DNA from: Caulobacter vibrioides OR37
GTDB lineage: Bacteria > Pseudomonadota > Alphaproteobacteria > Caulobacterales > Caulobacteraceae
Length of the DNA stretch: 64,000 nucleotides
NCBI RefSeq assembly: GCF_000372645.1
Contig: NZ_APMP01000011.1
Location: 42,725 to 106,724 of the forward strand
Direction: 5' to 3'
Shown here one piece after another: positions 1-8,664 of the stretch. Made by a program: the position numbers and the translations under genes. Each line of letters starts with the position of its first letter. The stretch's first letter is position 1. Below the pieces are notes generated by a model, which saw only the letters and a list, made by a program, of their open reading frames with translations, was not told where the DNA came from and made no database searches.

Positions 1-1212
1 CCAGTGGGGCAGAACTCGCCGCAGAAGGTTCCGTTCGGCCTCTATGCCGAACAGCTGTCGGGCGCGGCCTTCACCGCGCCGCGTCACGAGAACCGTCGCA
101 GCTGGCTCTACCGCCTGCGGCCCAGCCCCGAGCACGGCCCTTACGCGCCCTACGCCCAGGACAAGCTCGTCTCGGCGTTCGGCGGTCCGGTGACGCCCAA
201 CCGCCTGCGCTGGAGCCCGCTGGACATCCCGGCCGCCCCGACCGACTTCGTCGACGGCCTTGTCACCCTGGCCGGCAACGCCGACGCCGCCACGCTGAGC
301 GGAATCGGCGTCCACGTCTATCTGGCCAACGCCTCGATGAAGAACCGCGTCTTCTACGACGCCGACGGCGAGCTGCTGATCGTCCCGCAGCAGGGCGTGC
401 TGACCCTGGTGACCGAGTTCGGGGTTCTGACCGCCGGTCCCGGCCATATCGCGGTGATCCCGCGCGGCGTGCGGTTCCGGGTCGAGGTCGACGGCCCCTC
501 GCGCGGCTATGTCTGCGAGAACCACGGCGCGCCCTTCCGCCTGCCGGAGCTCGGGCCGATCGGCGCCAACGGCCTGGCCAATCCCCGCGACTTCGAGACC
601 CCCGTCGCCGCCTTCGAGGACGTCGATGAACCGACCTTGGTGATCCAGAAATTCCAAGGCGCTCTCTGGGCCGCCGAATGGGATCACAGCCCGCTGGACG
701 TCGTGGCCTGGCACGGCAATCTCGCGCCGTACCGCTATGACCTATCGCGGTTCAACACGATCAACACCGTCAGCTACGACCATCCGGATCCGTCGATCTT
801 CACGGTCCTGACCTCGCCTAGCGACACGCCGGGGACGGCCAACTGCGACTTCGTGATCTTCCCGCCGCGCTGGATGGTGGCCGAGCACACGTTCCGCCCG
901 CCGTGGTTCCACCGCAACGTGATGAGCGAGTTCATGGGCCTGATCCACGGCGCCTATGACGCCAAGGCGGGCGGCTTCGTCCCCGGCGGCGCCAGCTTGC
1001 ACAACTGCATGAGCGACCACGGCCCCGACGTCGCCAGCCACAAGAAGGCCACCGAGGCCGCGCTGGCGCCGCACAAGATCGACGGGACCATGGCCTTCAT
1101 GTTCGAGAGCCGCTGGGTCATTCGGCCGACGAAGTTCGCGCTGGAGACTCCGGCGCTTCAGGACGACTATGACGCCTGCTGGACGGGCTTTCCCAAGGCG
1201 CGTCTCAGCTAA
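1..1212 (+). CDS. hmgA: homogentisate 1,2-dioxygenase, 5'-truncated by window edge
   Basis: Opens the aromatic ring of homogentisate to maleylacetoacetate in tyrosine/phenylalanine breakdown; a cytoplasmic Fe(II) enzyme. The visible protein begins in the conserved N-terminal stretch [20 protein letters not shown], so roughly 25 residues and the true start lie outside the window; the GTG at position 4 is an internal Val codon. The iron-binding region is intact: [15 protein letters not shown] carries the His and Glu ligands and [12 protein letters not shown] the second His. The C-terminus is complete. A fumarylacetoacetate hydrolase gene follows after 24 bases with a GGAA-type ribosome site between them, which fits a catabolic operon. 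Confidence 0.96.
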   Translation, partial: PVGQNSPQKVPFGLYAEQLSGAAFTAPRHENRRSWLYRLRPSPEHGPYAPYAQDKLVSAFGGPVTPNRLRWSPLDIPAAPTDFVDGLVTLAGNADAATLSGIGVHVYLANASMKNRVFYDADGELLIVPQQGVLTLVTEFGVLTAGPGHIAVIPRGVRFRVEVDGPSRGYVCENHGAPFRLPELGPIGANGLANPRDFETPVAAFEDVDEPTLVIQKFQGALWAAEWDHSPLDVVAWHGNLAPYRYDLSRFNTINTVSYDHPDPSIFTVLTSPSDTPGTANCDFVIFPPRWMVAEHTFRPPWFHRNVMSEFMGLIHGAYDAKAGGFVPGGASLHNCMSDHGPDVASHKKATEAALAPHKIDGTMAFMFESRWVIRPTKFALETPALQDDYDACWTGFPKARLS

Positions 1213-1236
1213 CCAAGAACAGAAAAGGAAGCGCTG

Positions 1237-2244
1237 ATGAAGCTCGCGTCTCTCAAGGGCGGCCGCGACGGCCGGCTGGTGGTGGTCTCCAACGACCTGG
1301 CCTGGTTCACCGACGCCGGGACCATCGCGCCGACGCTGCAGGCCGCGCTGGACGATTGGGAGCGTTGCGGACCGATGCTGGCGGGCCTCGCGGAGAGTCT
1401 CGAGCACGGCGCGGCGCCCAAGGCGCGCTTCCACGAGCACGACGCGCTCAGCCCGCTGCCGCGCGCGTTCCAGTGGGTCGACGGCTCGGCCTATGTCAAT
1501 CACGTGCAACTGGTCCGCCAGGCGCGCGGCGCCGAGATGCCCGAAAGCTTCTGGACCGACCCGCTGATGTACCAGGGGGCGTCGGACGGCTTCCTGGCCC
1601 CGCGCGATCCGATTCCGCTGGCCGACGCCGGCTGGGGCTGCGACCTGGAGGGCGAGGTCGCGGTGATCACCGGCGACGTGCCGCTGGGCGCGAGCCGCGA
1701 GGAGGCCCTGGCCGCCATCCGCCTGGTCATGCTGTGCAACGACGTCAGCTTGCGCAACCTGATCCCGGCCGAACTGGCCAAGGGCTTCGGCTTCGTGCAG
1801 TCCAAGCCGGCCAGCGCCTTCTCGCCGGTGGCGGTGTCGCCGGACGCCCTGGGCGAGGCCTGGAAGGACGGCAAGCTGCACGGCGCCCTGCTGGTCGAGC
1901 TGGACGGTAAGGACTTCGGCCGCGCCGACGCCGGCGTCGACATGACCTTCGACTTCGGGACCTTGGTGGCCCACGCGGCCAAGACCCGTCCGCTTTGCGC
2001 CGGCACCATCGTCGGCTCGGGCACGGTCAGCAATCGCGGCGCCGACGGCGGTCCCGGCAAGCCGATCTCGGAAGGGGGCGTGGGCTATTCGTGCCTGGCC
2101 GAGCTGCGCACGGTCGAGACCATCCTGACCGGCGCGCCCAAGACGCCGTTCCTGCTGGGCGGCGACACCGTCCGCATCGAGATGAAGGACGCCAAGGGCC
2201 ACTCGATCTTCGGGGCCATCGAACAGACGGTCGAGCGGATTTGA
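1237..2244 (+). CDS. fahA: fumarylacetoacetate hydrolase family protein
   Basis: Predicted to hydrolyse fumarylacetoacetate to fumarate and acetoacetate, the last step of the homogentisate route. The 335-residue length is that of the shorter bacterial FAH-like enzymes rather than the roughly 420-residue animal enzyme. An N-terminal region (about 1-75) precedes the FAH fold, which carries the acidic metal-site segment GCDLEGEVAV and the conserved QSKPASAFSP and SEGGVGYSCLAE segments. The ATG follows an AGGAAG ribosome site. It sits directly after hmgA and shares bases with the Rieske gene downstream. No maleylacetoacetate isomerase gene is present in the window, so that step must be encoded elsewhere or upstream. 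Confidence 0.93.
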   Translation: MKLASLKGGRDGRLVVVSNDLAWFTDAGTIAPTLQAALDDWERCGPMLAGLAESLEHGAAPKARFHEHDALSPLPRAFQWVDGSAYVNHVQLVRQARGAEMPESFWTDPLMYQGASDGFLAPRDPIPLADAGWGCDLEGEVAVITGDVPLGASREEALAAIRLVMLCNDVSLRNLIPAELAKGFGFVQSKPASAFSPVAVSPDALGEAWKDGKLHGALLVELDGKDFGRADAGVDMTFDFGTLVAHAAKTRPLCAGTIVGSGTVSNRGADGGPGKPISEGGVGYSCLAELRTVETILTGAPKTPFLLGGDTVRIEMKDAKGHSIFGAIEQTVERI

Positions 2245-2618
2245 CGGACGGCGGCGCCGCGTCGGTTGGGCGTGTCTGGTCGACGCCCGCCGGGGTGAAC
2301 CTCGGCCCGCTGGACCTGATTCAGGACGGCGGCGCGCGGAACTACGTCCTCCAGATCGGCGACAAGCGGTTCCACGGCTTCGTGGTCCGGAAGGGCGAGG
2401 CGGTGTTCGGTTATGTCGACCGCTGCCCGCACGCCGGCCTGCCGCTGGCCCAGACCTTGGACCAGTACCTGACGCCGGACGGCGCCCTGATCGCCTGCTC
2501 TTGGCACGGCGCGGTGTTCACGGTGGAGGAGGGCGCCTGCGTCGGCGGTCCGTGCGTCGGGGCGCGGCTGACGCCTTGGGCGGTCGAGGCGCGCGAGGGG
2601 CGGGTGTTCACCGCCTGA
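2241..2618 (+). CDS. Rieske [2Fe-2S] domain protein
   Basis: Small soluble Rieske-type protein, about 125 residues if translation starts at the TTG at 2241, which overlaps the fahA stop in the sequence ATTTGA; a GTG at 2295 is an alternative start. The cluster ligands are visible as CPH (in DRCPHAGLPLA) and CSWH (in LIACSWHGAVF), the C-x-H...C-x2-H pattern of a 2Fe-2S Rieske centre. No oxygenase catalytic domain is attached, so it is an electron carrier or a cofactor-bearing partner, as in naphthalene-type ferredoxins. Overlap with fahA suggests translational coupling; its exact role in tyrosine catabolism is not evident. Confidence 0.82.
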   Translation: MTDGGAASVGRVWSTPAGVNLGPLDLIQDGGARNYVLQIGDKRFHGFVVRKGEAVFGYVDRCPHAGLPLAQTLDQYLTPDGALIACSWHGAVFTVEEGACVGGPCVGARLTPWAVEAREGRVFTA

Positions 2619-2737
2619 GCCCTTTGCCAGATACCGAAGCACTAGGACCAGCAGCCCTTGATGTCGCCACTGGCGTCGGTTGCCGCTGTCACGCCAAGCT
2701 GTAGCTTAGACGCGATCACCGTACACGGACGCGAGCG

Positions 2738-4018
2738 ATGACAGCAAGAATGGAAGCGGCGGCAACCGAACTCGGCGCTCCGGCGCCGGGAGCGGCGACG
2801 GTCCATCCATGGATCTTCCTCCCGCTGATGACGCCCTTCGGGGTTTCCAACGGCTATGCGACGGTGACGCTGGCCTTTCTTCTGGGACGCGCGGGCGTCA
2901 GCACGGTCCAAGTCACGGCGATCATGGCCGTGTGGTTTTGGGTTCAAACCTGGAAGGTCGCCTGGGCCCCGCTCATCGACACGGTGGGCGACCCCCGACG
3001 CTGGTACGGACTGGGCGCGCTGCTGGTGGGCCTGTCGATCATCGCCATGAGCCTTGTCCGGCCGACGCCGGGGGCCGCCACGCTGCTGACCGGCCTCGTT
3101 GCGCTGTCCAGCGCCGCCGCGACCCTGGTGGCCATGTCGAGCGACGTCTTCCTGACCCATTTCGCGCCGCCGACCATGCGCGGCCGCGCCAGCGGCTGGG
3201 CTCAGGCGGGGAATGTCGGTGGTTCGGGCGCGGGTGGCGGACTGGCTCTCCTGCTCGTCCAGCATGCCGGGCCGCCGCCCGTCGCCGCGCTGGCGCTCGC
3301 CGCGATCTGCGCGGCCTGCGCCCTCGTCGCCTGGCGCCTGCCGGCCTTGGCTATCGCGCGCGAAGCGCTGCACTATCTGCGCCGATTGCACGCCGTTGTG
3401 GTCGATGTCTGGACCGTCGCGCGCTCCCGCACGGGCTATCTCGCCTTGGTCACCATGTTGCTGCCGATCGCGTCGGGCGCCGCGCCCTGGCCGGCCATCG
3501 CCGGCGAATGGCGTGCCGACGCCGACCTCGTCGCGCTGAGTAATGGGGTGATCGGCGGTCTTTGCGCCGCCGTGGGGTCGCTGCTCGGCGGACGTATTTG
3601 CGATCGGCTCACGCCCAAAAGCGCCTATGCGACCTTCGGACTCGCCAGCGGCGTCGTGGCCGTGGTCATGGCCTTTTCCCCGCGCACACAGACCGCTTTC
3701 CTGGTTTTTACGCTTGCCTATAGCACGATGATCGGCGCGGGTTTCGCGGCCTACTCAGCCACCGTTCTCGAGGCGATCGGGAGGCGCTCGGCGGCGACCA
3801 ACTTCAACCTTATGGGGGCGATCTCGAACGTGCCAATCGCGATGATGACCACCTTCGACGGGTGGATGCATGATCGCTTCGGAACCCGCGCCATGCTGTT
3901 CGGCGAGCTTTGGGTTCAGGTCCTGGCGGTTCTGTTCATCGCGGGTCTGTCGTTCGCGACCGCCTCGCGAGCGTCGTTCAAGCGCGGTATCGACTTGGCG
4001 GACACGACGTCGCCCTAG
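2738..4018 (+). CDS. major facilitator superfamily transporter
   Basis: A 426-residue polytopic inner-membrane protein with roughly 12 hydrophobic segments, about two sets of six around a central polar loop near residue 215 (ALHYLRRLHAVV). The loop after the second segment reads WKVAWAPLIDT, resembling the AmpG/PAT branch of MFS carriers, which move peptidoglycan fragments or acetyl-CoA; the substrate cannot be read from sequence. The N-terminal 25 residues are polar and Ala-rich. It starts about 120 bases after the Rieske gene with a poor ribosome site, so it may have its own promoter. An inverted repeat at 4048-4077 lies just past the stop. Confidence 0.85.
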   Translation: MTARMEAAATELGAPAPGAATVHPWIFLPLMTPFGVSNGYATVTLAFLLGRAGVSTVQVTAIMAVWFWVQTWKVAWAPLIDTVGDPRRWYGLGALLVGLSIIAMSLVRPTPGAATLLTGLVALSSAAATLVAMSSDVFLTHFAPPTMRGRASGWAQAGNVGGSGAGGGLALLLVQHAGPPPVAALALAAICAACALVAWRLPALAIAREALHYLRRLHAVVVDVWTVARSRTGYLALVTMLLPIASGAAPWPAIAGEWRADADLVALSNGVIGGLCAAVGSLLGGRICDRLTPKSAYATFGLASGVVAVVMAFSPRTQTAFLVFTLAYSTMIGAGFAAYSATVLEAIGRRSAATNFNLMGAISNVPIAMMTTFDGWMHDRFGTRAMLFGELWVQVLAVLFIAGLSFATASRASFKRGIDLADTTSP

Positions 4019-4047
4019 CGCTCACCGGCGTCACGCGCACAAAAGAA

Positions 4048-4077
4048 CGGCCGCCCTCCAGGAGAAGAAGGCGGCCG
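4048..4077 (+). terminator. possible weak terminator hairpin after MFS gene
   Basis: Arms CGGCCGCC (4048-4055) and GGCGGCCG (4070-4077) are perfectly complementary, with a 14-base loop. There is no U-tract on either strand, so it could be a pause or a Rho-assisted stop rather than an intrinsic terminator. Confidence 0.35.
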
Positions 4078-4136
4078 AGTCATTGGGAGGAAACGCCCGA
4101 AAGGGCTGAATTCCATATAGCTGTTTGAATTTCGCT

Positions 4137-4150
4137 TGACAACGTTGTCA
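4137..4150. promoter_or_regulatory. LacI-type operator palindrome TGACAACGTTGTCA (orphan)
   Basis: A perfect 14-base palindrome typical of LacI-family operators (central CG, symmetric half-sites). The same sequence, with identical flanks (17 bases TTGACAACGTTGTCACG), occurs at 22391-22404 upstream of the FucP-type permease. Here it lies between the 3' ends of two converging genes (MFS and ridA-like), where no start codon is nearby. It also overlaps a -35-like TTGACA at 4136-4141. Confidence 0.6.
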
Positions 4151-4194
4151 CGAAAATAATTTCGCGAAACGGTGAAATCCGAAGCTGGGTCCGG

Positions 4195-4683
4195 CTATTT
4201 GACCTTCTTGGCGGCCTGGACCTCGATCTCGACCAACATGCCCGGCTGGACCAGTGAGGCGACCTGGCTGGTGATGCGCGCCGGCTTGTTGGGCTGTTCG
4301 GCCGTGCCGAAGAAGGTCTTGTAGGCCTCCATCATGCCGGCGAAGTCCATCTTGCCGTCCTTGGCCGGGTCGCCGACCAGGAGGACGCGCATCATCACGA
4401 CGTCGGCCATGGTCGCGCCTTGGCTCTTCAGCGTGTCCTGGATGCGGGTCAGGACGCTCATCGTCTGGGTCTTGGTGTCGCCGCCGAACATGGCCGGACC
4501 CGTCGCGTCCTTGTTGACGACCGCCGGGGTGAGGCCGCTGACATAGATGGTCTCGTAGCCGGGCGGCACGGTGACGACGCTGGCGATCGGCGACTTGGGA
4601 TCGCCGCCGCGGACGATCTCCTGAGAATGGGCGGCGCCCGCGAGCGCGCAGAGGCCGACGGCGAGGGCGGCGAGGCGTTTCAT
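4195..4683 (-). CDS. secreted RidA/YjgF-family protein
   Basis: RidA proteins hydrolyse reactive imines/enamines to ketones and ammonia. This 162-residue protein is longer than the usual 120-130 because it starts with a Sec signal peptide (MKRLAALAVGLCALAGAAHS, cleavage near residue 20). The RidA fold follows, with the conserved NKPAR segment; Arg136 matches the catalytic arginine, and VEIEVQA forms the usual C-terminal strand. The ATG is preceded by GGGGAGA. It is the third gene of a minus-strand run with a Tat-exported amine oxidase and a cytochrome c, all predicted to act in the periplasm, which suggests it clears the imine released by the oxidase. Confidence 0.9.
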   Translation of the reverse strand: MKRLAALAVGLCALAGAAHSQEIVRGGDPKSPIASVVTVPPGYETIYVSGLTPAVVNKDATGPAMFGGDTKTQTMSVLTRIQDTLKSQGATMADVVMMRVLLVGDPAKDGKMDFAGMMEAYKTFFGTAEQPNKPARITSQVASLVQPGMLVEIEVQAAKKVK

Positions 4684-4706
4684 GATGGTCTCCCCTTTGG
4701 AATGGA

Positions 4707-5108
4707 TCAGTGGGCTTGCAGGCCGCGGGCCTTGGCGGCCGCGTTGGCGGCGGCGCGGGCGGCAGCGACGTCGGCGGGCTTGATGGGCGAGGCCTTGTTG
4801 CCCCAGGCCGAGCGGACATAGGTCAGGATGGCCGCCAGGTCGGGATCGGTCAGGTCATCCTTGAACGACGGCATCCCGGCGCGACCGTTCAGCACCGTCG
4901 TCATGACGATCTTGGGATCGCCCTGCACGAAGGGCGAGCCGGCCAGGGCCGGGAAGGCGCCCTTGACGCCCTTGCCGGTCGGCTGGTGACAGGCCGAGCA
5001 GTTGTCCATGAACAGCTGTTCCCCGCTGGCGGCGAAGGCCAGGGCGGGGGCGGCGATCCCGACGGCGAGGGGAAGCGCCAGGGCGGCGAGACGACGAGCG
5101 GTGATCAC
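4707..5108 (-). CDS. periplasmic c-type cytochrome
   Basis: A 133-residue class I cytochrome c with a Sec signal (about residues 1-27, ending APALAFAA), one haem site C37-S-A-C40-H41 and a likely axial Met79 in RAGMPSF. The GTG at 5108 is chosen because it begins the signal peptide and follows GGGGGAAA; a longer open frame upstream is Arg-rich and unlike a real N-terminus. The C-terminal 35 residues are Ala/Lys-rich. It lies 11 bases after the flavin amine oxidase gene and is the natural electron acceptor or carrier for it. Confidence 0.9.
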   Translation of the reverse strand: MITARRLAALALPLAVGIAAPALAFAASGEQLFMDNCSACHQPTGKGVKGAFPALAGSPFVQGDPKIVMTTVLNGRAGMPSFKDDLTDPDLAAILTYVRSAWGNKASPIKPADVAAARAAANAAAKARGLQAH

Positions 5109-5119
5109 GTATTTCCCCC

Positions 5120-6721
5120 TCAGGCCTGTTGAACGCGGGCGTGGATCTTGCCGATCTGCTGCCAGGCCGACTCGATGGCGCCGGCCTGCCAGCCGCCAAG
5201 GTAGCTGAGATGTTCGCCGGCCAGATAGAGGCGCCCGTCGGGTTGGCAAAGGATCGGATAGGCGTTCTTGCGGCCGGCCTCGCTCCATTCGGCCCAACCG
5301 CCCAGATTGTACTCAGCCAGGTGCCAGCTGAACGAAAAGGCGCTTTCGAAGTTGTCGGCGTATTCGGGGAAGATCTTCTGGCCCGCCGCCACGGCGAAGG
5401 CCGCGCGGTCGGCCGGGCTCTTGGCGCTGATCTTGGCCGCCTCGCCGCCGAAGGCGTAGTAGCCCAGCAGCACGCCCTTTTGCCCTTGCCAGCCGGTGGA
5501 GGGCAGGGAGATCGAGTTGATCCCCGGCAGGTCGGTATAGATGTGGCCGCCGTAGATGTGGTGCTTCTCTTCCCAGAAGCGGGTTTTCATCTGCAGGCCG
5601 ATCTTGTTGACCGGCGCGTAGGAGACCCCCTCCATCGCCGCCTTGAACGGGGCCGAGGCGTCGAGGTCGATCTGCTTGAGCACGCTGAGCGGGATGGTGC
5701 AGAGGCAGTAGTCGGCCGTGACCTCGCCGGGCTTGCCGTCGGCGCCCTTGTACGAGACCGTCACACCGGTCGGCGACTGCTTGATCTTCTCGACGACGGC
5801 GCCGTAGCGGATCATCGGTCCGACCCGCTTTTCGAAGGCCTTGGCGATCTGGTCCATGCCGCCGACGGGCTGCAGCATGGTGCGCTGCTGCTCGAAGCCG
5901 GTGACCGAGCTCAGGACCCGCCAGGCGTTGCTGTCCAGCACGTCCTTGAAGGCGAACGGCGGCAGCTCCTTGCCGGGACCAGGATCGACGCCGGCGCCAG
6001 GGCTGATCGAAAAGCCGCGACCTTCCGTGCCCTTGTAGGCCAGGTCCTTGGTCAGGCGGCCCTCGTTGACCAGGTAGGCGATGAACTTCTCGCGATCCAG
6101 GCCGGTCAGCGGGGCGTCCAGCGCGCCCTGGCTAGCGGCCTTGGCGACCAGCTCGGCAGTGTAGCCGCGGATGTCGGCGGCGATCTCGCCCTTGCGCACC
6201 GGCTTGCCGGCCAGCGGACCCGAGCCCTTCTCGAAATAGACGTAGGAGGCGTCGTTGTCGTTGACGAAGCTTTCCAGCGGTACGCCGAAAGCCTTGGTGT
6301 AGTGCAAGGTCGAGCGGTGGTGGTACGGGATCCGCCAGGGGCCGACATTGATGTAAAGGCCGTCGTCGAACTCGCAGGTCTGTTCGTGGCCGATCAGGTC
6401 GGTGTGCTTGAAGCCCTTGCGCGCGGTCTGGCAGCGGCCGCCGGCGAAGGACCGCGCCTCCAGGATCTGCACCTGATAGCCGGCCTTGCTCAGCTCGTAG
6501 GCGGCGGTCATGCCAGCCAGGCCCGCGCCCAGGATGATGACCTTGGTCCCCTTGGCTCCGCCCGTCAGCTCCGGCGGCAGTTCGGTCGCCGAGGCCATCG
6601 AATAGCCCAGGGCCTCCATGCCCGACAGCACCAGCGACATGCCGCCCACCGCGGCCAGGCTTTCGAAGAACCGGCGGCGCGTGAGCACGCCTCCCGCCAC
6701 GCCGGCATCCAATCCGCTCAT
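5120..6721 (-). CDS. Tat-exported flavin monoamine oxidase (FAD-dependent)
   Basis: A 533-residue FAD enzyme of the monoamine oxidase / L-amino acid oxidase family. A twin-arginine signal (LTRRRFFESLAAVGG, about residues 14-28) precedes the dinucleotide-binding motif VIILGAGLAGMTAAYEL (near residue 58) and the GGR segment FAGGRCQTA. The C-terminal FAD contact appears as LYLAGEHLSYLGGWQAGAIE. The ATG at 6721 places the Tat motif close to the N-terminus; the frame is open further upstream but reads as Arg/Pro-rich noise. Family members oxidise an amine to an imine. Lead gene of the oxidase-cytochrome c-RidA set; the substrate is unknown. Confidence 0.92.
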   Translation of the reverse strand: MSGLDAGVAGGVLTRRRFFESLAAVGGMSLVLSGMEALGYSMASATELPPELTGGAKGTKVIILGAGLAGMTAAYELSKAGYQVQILEARSFAGGRCQTARKGFKHTDLIGHEQTCEFDDGLYINVGPWRIPYHHRSTLHYTKAFGVPLESFVNDNDASYVYFEKGSGPLAGKPVRKGEIAADIRGYTAELVAKAASQGALDAPLTGLDREKFIAYLVNEGRLTKDLAYKGTEGRGFSISPGAGVDPGPGKELPPFAFKDVLDSNAWRVLSSVTGFEQQRTMLQPVGGMDQIAKAFEKRVGPMIRYGAVVEKIKQSPTGVTVSYKGADGKPGEVTADYCLCTIPLSVLKQIDLDASAPFKAAMEGVSYAPVNKIGLQMKTRFWEEKHHIYGGHIYTDLPGINSISLPSTGWQGQKGVLLGYYAFGGEAAKISAKSPADRAAFAVAAGQKIFPEYADNFESAFSFSWHLAEYNLGGWAEWSEAGRKNAYPILCQPDGRLYLAGEHLSYLGGWQAGAIESAWQQIGKIHARVQQA

Positions 6722-6986
6722 GATACCCCCGACCCTTGCTTGCCCGCCGGACTCGTCGTCCAGCGCGGGTCCAGCGACTTGACTCCGCGCTGGACGGTGA
6801 CATCTCGAAAGTCCGCACACGGCGATGCAATCCGTTTTCGGTCGAGGTCCGGGCCGACCGGCCGGACGCCTCGCCATTGGGCGCCCGGAGCGGCCGATGT
6901 GCGATCGATGGGCGCGGGCGGGTCATCGCGCTTTGTCGGACGGAATCCCTATTTCGCGCGGGCGCGCCGCCTCGCGATGGAGTGAA

Positions 6987-7544
6987 ATGATGTCAAATCC
7001 GCCCGCCTCGAGCCCAGCGCCGCGCCTTCGCTTGGCGCGCCCCGAGGACATGCCGACGCTATCGGCCTTGATGGGCCGCGCCATCGCCGAGCTGCTGCCG
7101 GCCTTTCTGCCGCCCGAGGGCGTGCGGGCCTCGTTCGAGGTCATGGGGCTGGACACCCAGCTGATCGCCGACGGCACCTATTTCGTCGTCGAGGCGGGCG
7201 AGGCGATCGCCGGCTGCGGCGGCTGGAGCCGGCGCGCCACGCTGTTCGGCGGCGACCATTCGGCGGGGCGCGACGCGGCTCTGCTCGATCCCAAGGTTGA
7301 CGCCGCGCGGGTGCGGGCGATGTACACCCACCCCGATCACACGCGAAAGGGCGTCGGGCGGTTGATCCTCGACGCCTGCGAGGCGGCCGCGCGGGCCGAG
7401 GGCTTCACCCGCGTGGAGATGGCCGCCACGATGGGCGGCGTTCCGCTGTACCGGGCGTGCGGCTACCACGAGATCGAGCCGTTCGAGGCCGAGACCTCCA
7501 CCGGCTATCGCGTGCCGCTGATCCGGATGGGCAAGGGGTTGTAG
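6987..7544 (+). CDS. GNAT-family N-acetyltransferase
   Basis: A 185-residue acetyl-CoA-dependent acetyltransferase. The acetyl-CoA loop is visible as YTHPDHTRKGVGRLIL (motif A) and motif B as PLYRACGYHEIEPFE. The start is the first of two adjacent ATG codons (6987, 6990), preceded by GGAGTGAA. It is divergent from the amine oxidase gene across about 265 bases that hold both promoters; I see no other feature there. The substrate cannot be told from sequence. Confidence 0.88.
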   Translation: MMSNPPASSPAPRLRLARPEDMPTLSALMGRAIAELLPAFLPPEGVRASFEVMGLDTQLIADGTYFVVEAGEAIAGCGGWSRRATLFGGDHSAGRDAALLDPKVDAARVRAMYTHPDHTRKGVGRLILDACEAAARAEGFTRVEMAATMGGVPLYRACGYHEIEPFEAETSTGYRVPLIRMGKGL

Positions 7545-7578
7545 GGCCGGCGCGACCAAGCGCCCGGGCGGGAGGTCG

Positions 7579-7992
7579 TCAGAGCTTGACGACCTCGCCA
7601 TCCTCCTTGGTGAAGCGCTCGGGCCTCCGCTCCAGAAGGTCGAGCACGACTTCAGACGGCCTACAGAGCTTCACGCCCTTTGGCGTGACGACGATGGGGC
7701 GGTTCACGAGGATCGGATGCTCGACCATGGCGTCCAGGATGCGGTCCTCGCTGACATCGTCGGCCAGAAGGCCCAGCGCTTCGGCGGGCGTTCCCTTTTC
7801 GCGCATCAGCGCGCGGAAGGTCAGGCCGGCTTCGCGCGCCAGGTCTCGCAACTGGTCGTGGGTCCAACCGGCCCGCAGATACTCGACGATCTTGGGCTCA
7901 TAGCCGGCCGCCTCGATCATGGCGACGGCGTTGCGCGACGTGCCGCAGGCCGGATTGTGGAACACGGTGATTGGAAAGTCGTCGTCGCTCAT
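7579..7992 (-). CDS. arsC: arsenate reductase (glutaredoxin type)
   Basis: Reduces arsenate to arsenite using glutathione/glutaredoxin. The 137-residue protein shows the family signature HNPACGTSRN with catalytic Cys16, and the later PILVNRPIVV segment containing the conserved Arg. The ATG at 7992 overlaps the stop of the aquaporin gene in ATGA, indicating translational coupling. It is the last gene of an arsR-aquaporin-arsC operon, so the arsenite made here is expected to leave through the aquaporin. Confidence 0.95.
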   Translation of the reverse strand: MSDDDFPITVFHNPACGTSRNAVAMIEAAGYEPKIVEYLRAGWTHDQLRDLAREAGLTFRALMREKGTPAEALGLLADDVSEDRILDAMVEHPILVNRPIVVTPKGVKLCRPSEVVLDLLERRPERFTKEDGEVVKL

Positions 7993-8663
7993 GAAGTCTT
8001 TTCCGCTTTGAGCAGCCAGCCCAGAACGCTCGCCGCGAGCAGCGCGCCGATGAGCTGGGCCGCGATGAACGCCGGCGCGCTGGACGGGGCTATGCCGGCG
8101 AAGGTGTTGGAAAAGCAGCGCGCGATCGTCACCGCGGGATTGGCGAACGCGGTCGAGGCGGTGAACCAATAGGCGGCGACGATGTAGAGGCCGACGGCCT
8201 TCGCCGTAGTCTCCGGCCGGAAACGCGCCGTTCCCAGGATCGTCACGATCAGACCGAAGGTCGCGACGACCTCCGACAAGGCGAGCGCGCCGCCGGCCCT
8301 TGAGTGGGTCGAGATCTGGAGGATCGGCGCGCCGAACATGGCGTGCGCGACCCAGACGCCGACAATGGCGCCGACGATCTGGGCGACGGGATAAGCCAGG
8401 GCCAGCCGCCAGGGGATCTCGCGTCGCAGCGCCGTGATCAGGGTCACGACCGGGTTGAAGTGGGCGCCGGAGATCGGTCCGAACACTCCGATCAGCACGA
8501 CCAGGGCCGCGCCGGTCGCCAGCGCGTTGGCGAGCAGGGCGATAGCGGTGTTTCCACCCGCCAGACGCTCGCCCATGATTCCAGAGCCGATCACCACGGC
8601 CAGCAAAAGGGCCGCGCCCAGGCTTTCGGCCGTCAGGCGTCGGAGGGCGTCGAAGCCTCCCAT
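7989..8663 (-). CDS. aqpS: aquaporin / aquaglyceroporin of ars operon (AqpS-like)
   Basis: A 224-residue MIP-family channel with six hydrophobic segments and the two pore motifs: NPV in SGAHFNPVVTL (about residue 69) and NPA in AFANPAVTIARCF (about residue 175), followed by the selectivity Arg. Placed between arsR and arsC with no arsB or ACR3 pump nearby, it matches the arrangement described in Sinorhizobium meliloti, where AqpS passes arsenite out of the cell. The first NPA box is changed to NPV, which is common in this family. Confidence 0.93.
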   Translation of the reverse strand: MGGFDALRRLTAESLGAALLLAVVIGSGIMGERLAGGNTAIALLANALATGAALVVLIGVFGPISGAHFNPVVTLITALRREIPWRLALAYPVAQIVGAIVGVWVAHAMFGAPILQISTHSRAGGALALSEVVATFGLIVTILGTARFRPETTAKAVGLYIVAAYWFTASTAFANPAVTIARCFSNTFAGIAPSSAPAFIAAQLIGALLAASVLGWLLKAEKTS

Positions 8664-8664
8664 G

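Noticed and set aside
742..2202. 486-residue minus-strand open frame across hmgA and fahA
   Set aside because: Covers two clearly coding plus-strand genes; low-complexity antisense shadow.
4707..5297. Longer start for the cytochrome c gene
   Set aside because: The extra 63 residues are Arg/Pro-rich, overlap the oxidase gene and would bury the signal peptide.
5129..6985. 618-residue plus-strand open frame opposite the amine oxidase
   Set aside because: Shadow of a well-supported FAD enzyme; no domain and no ribosome site.
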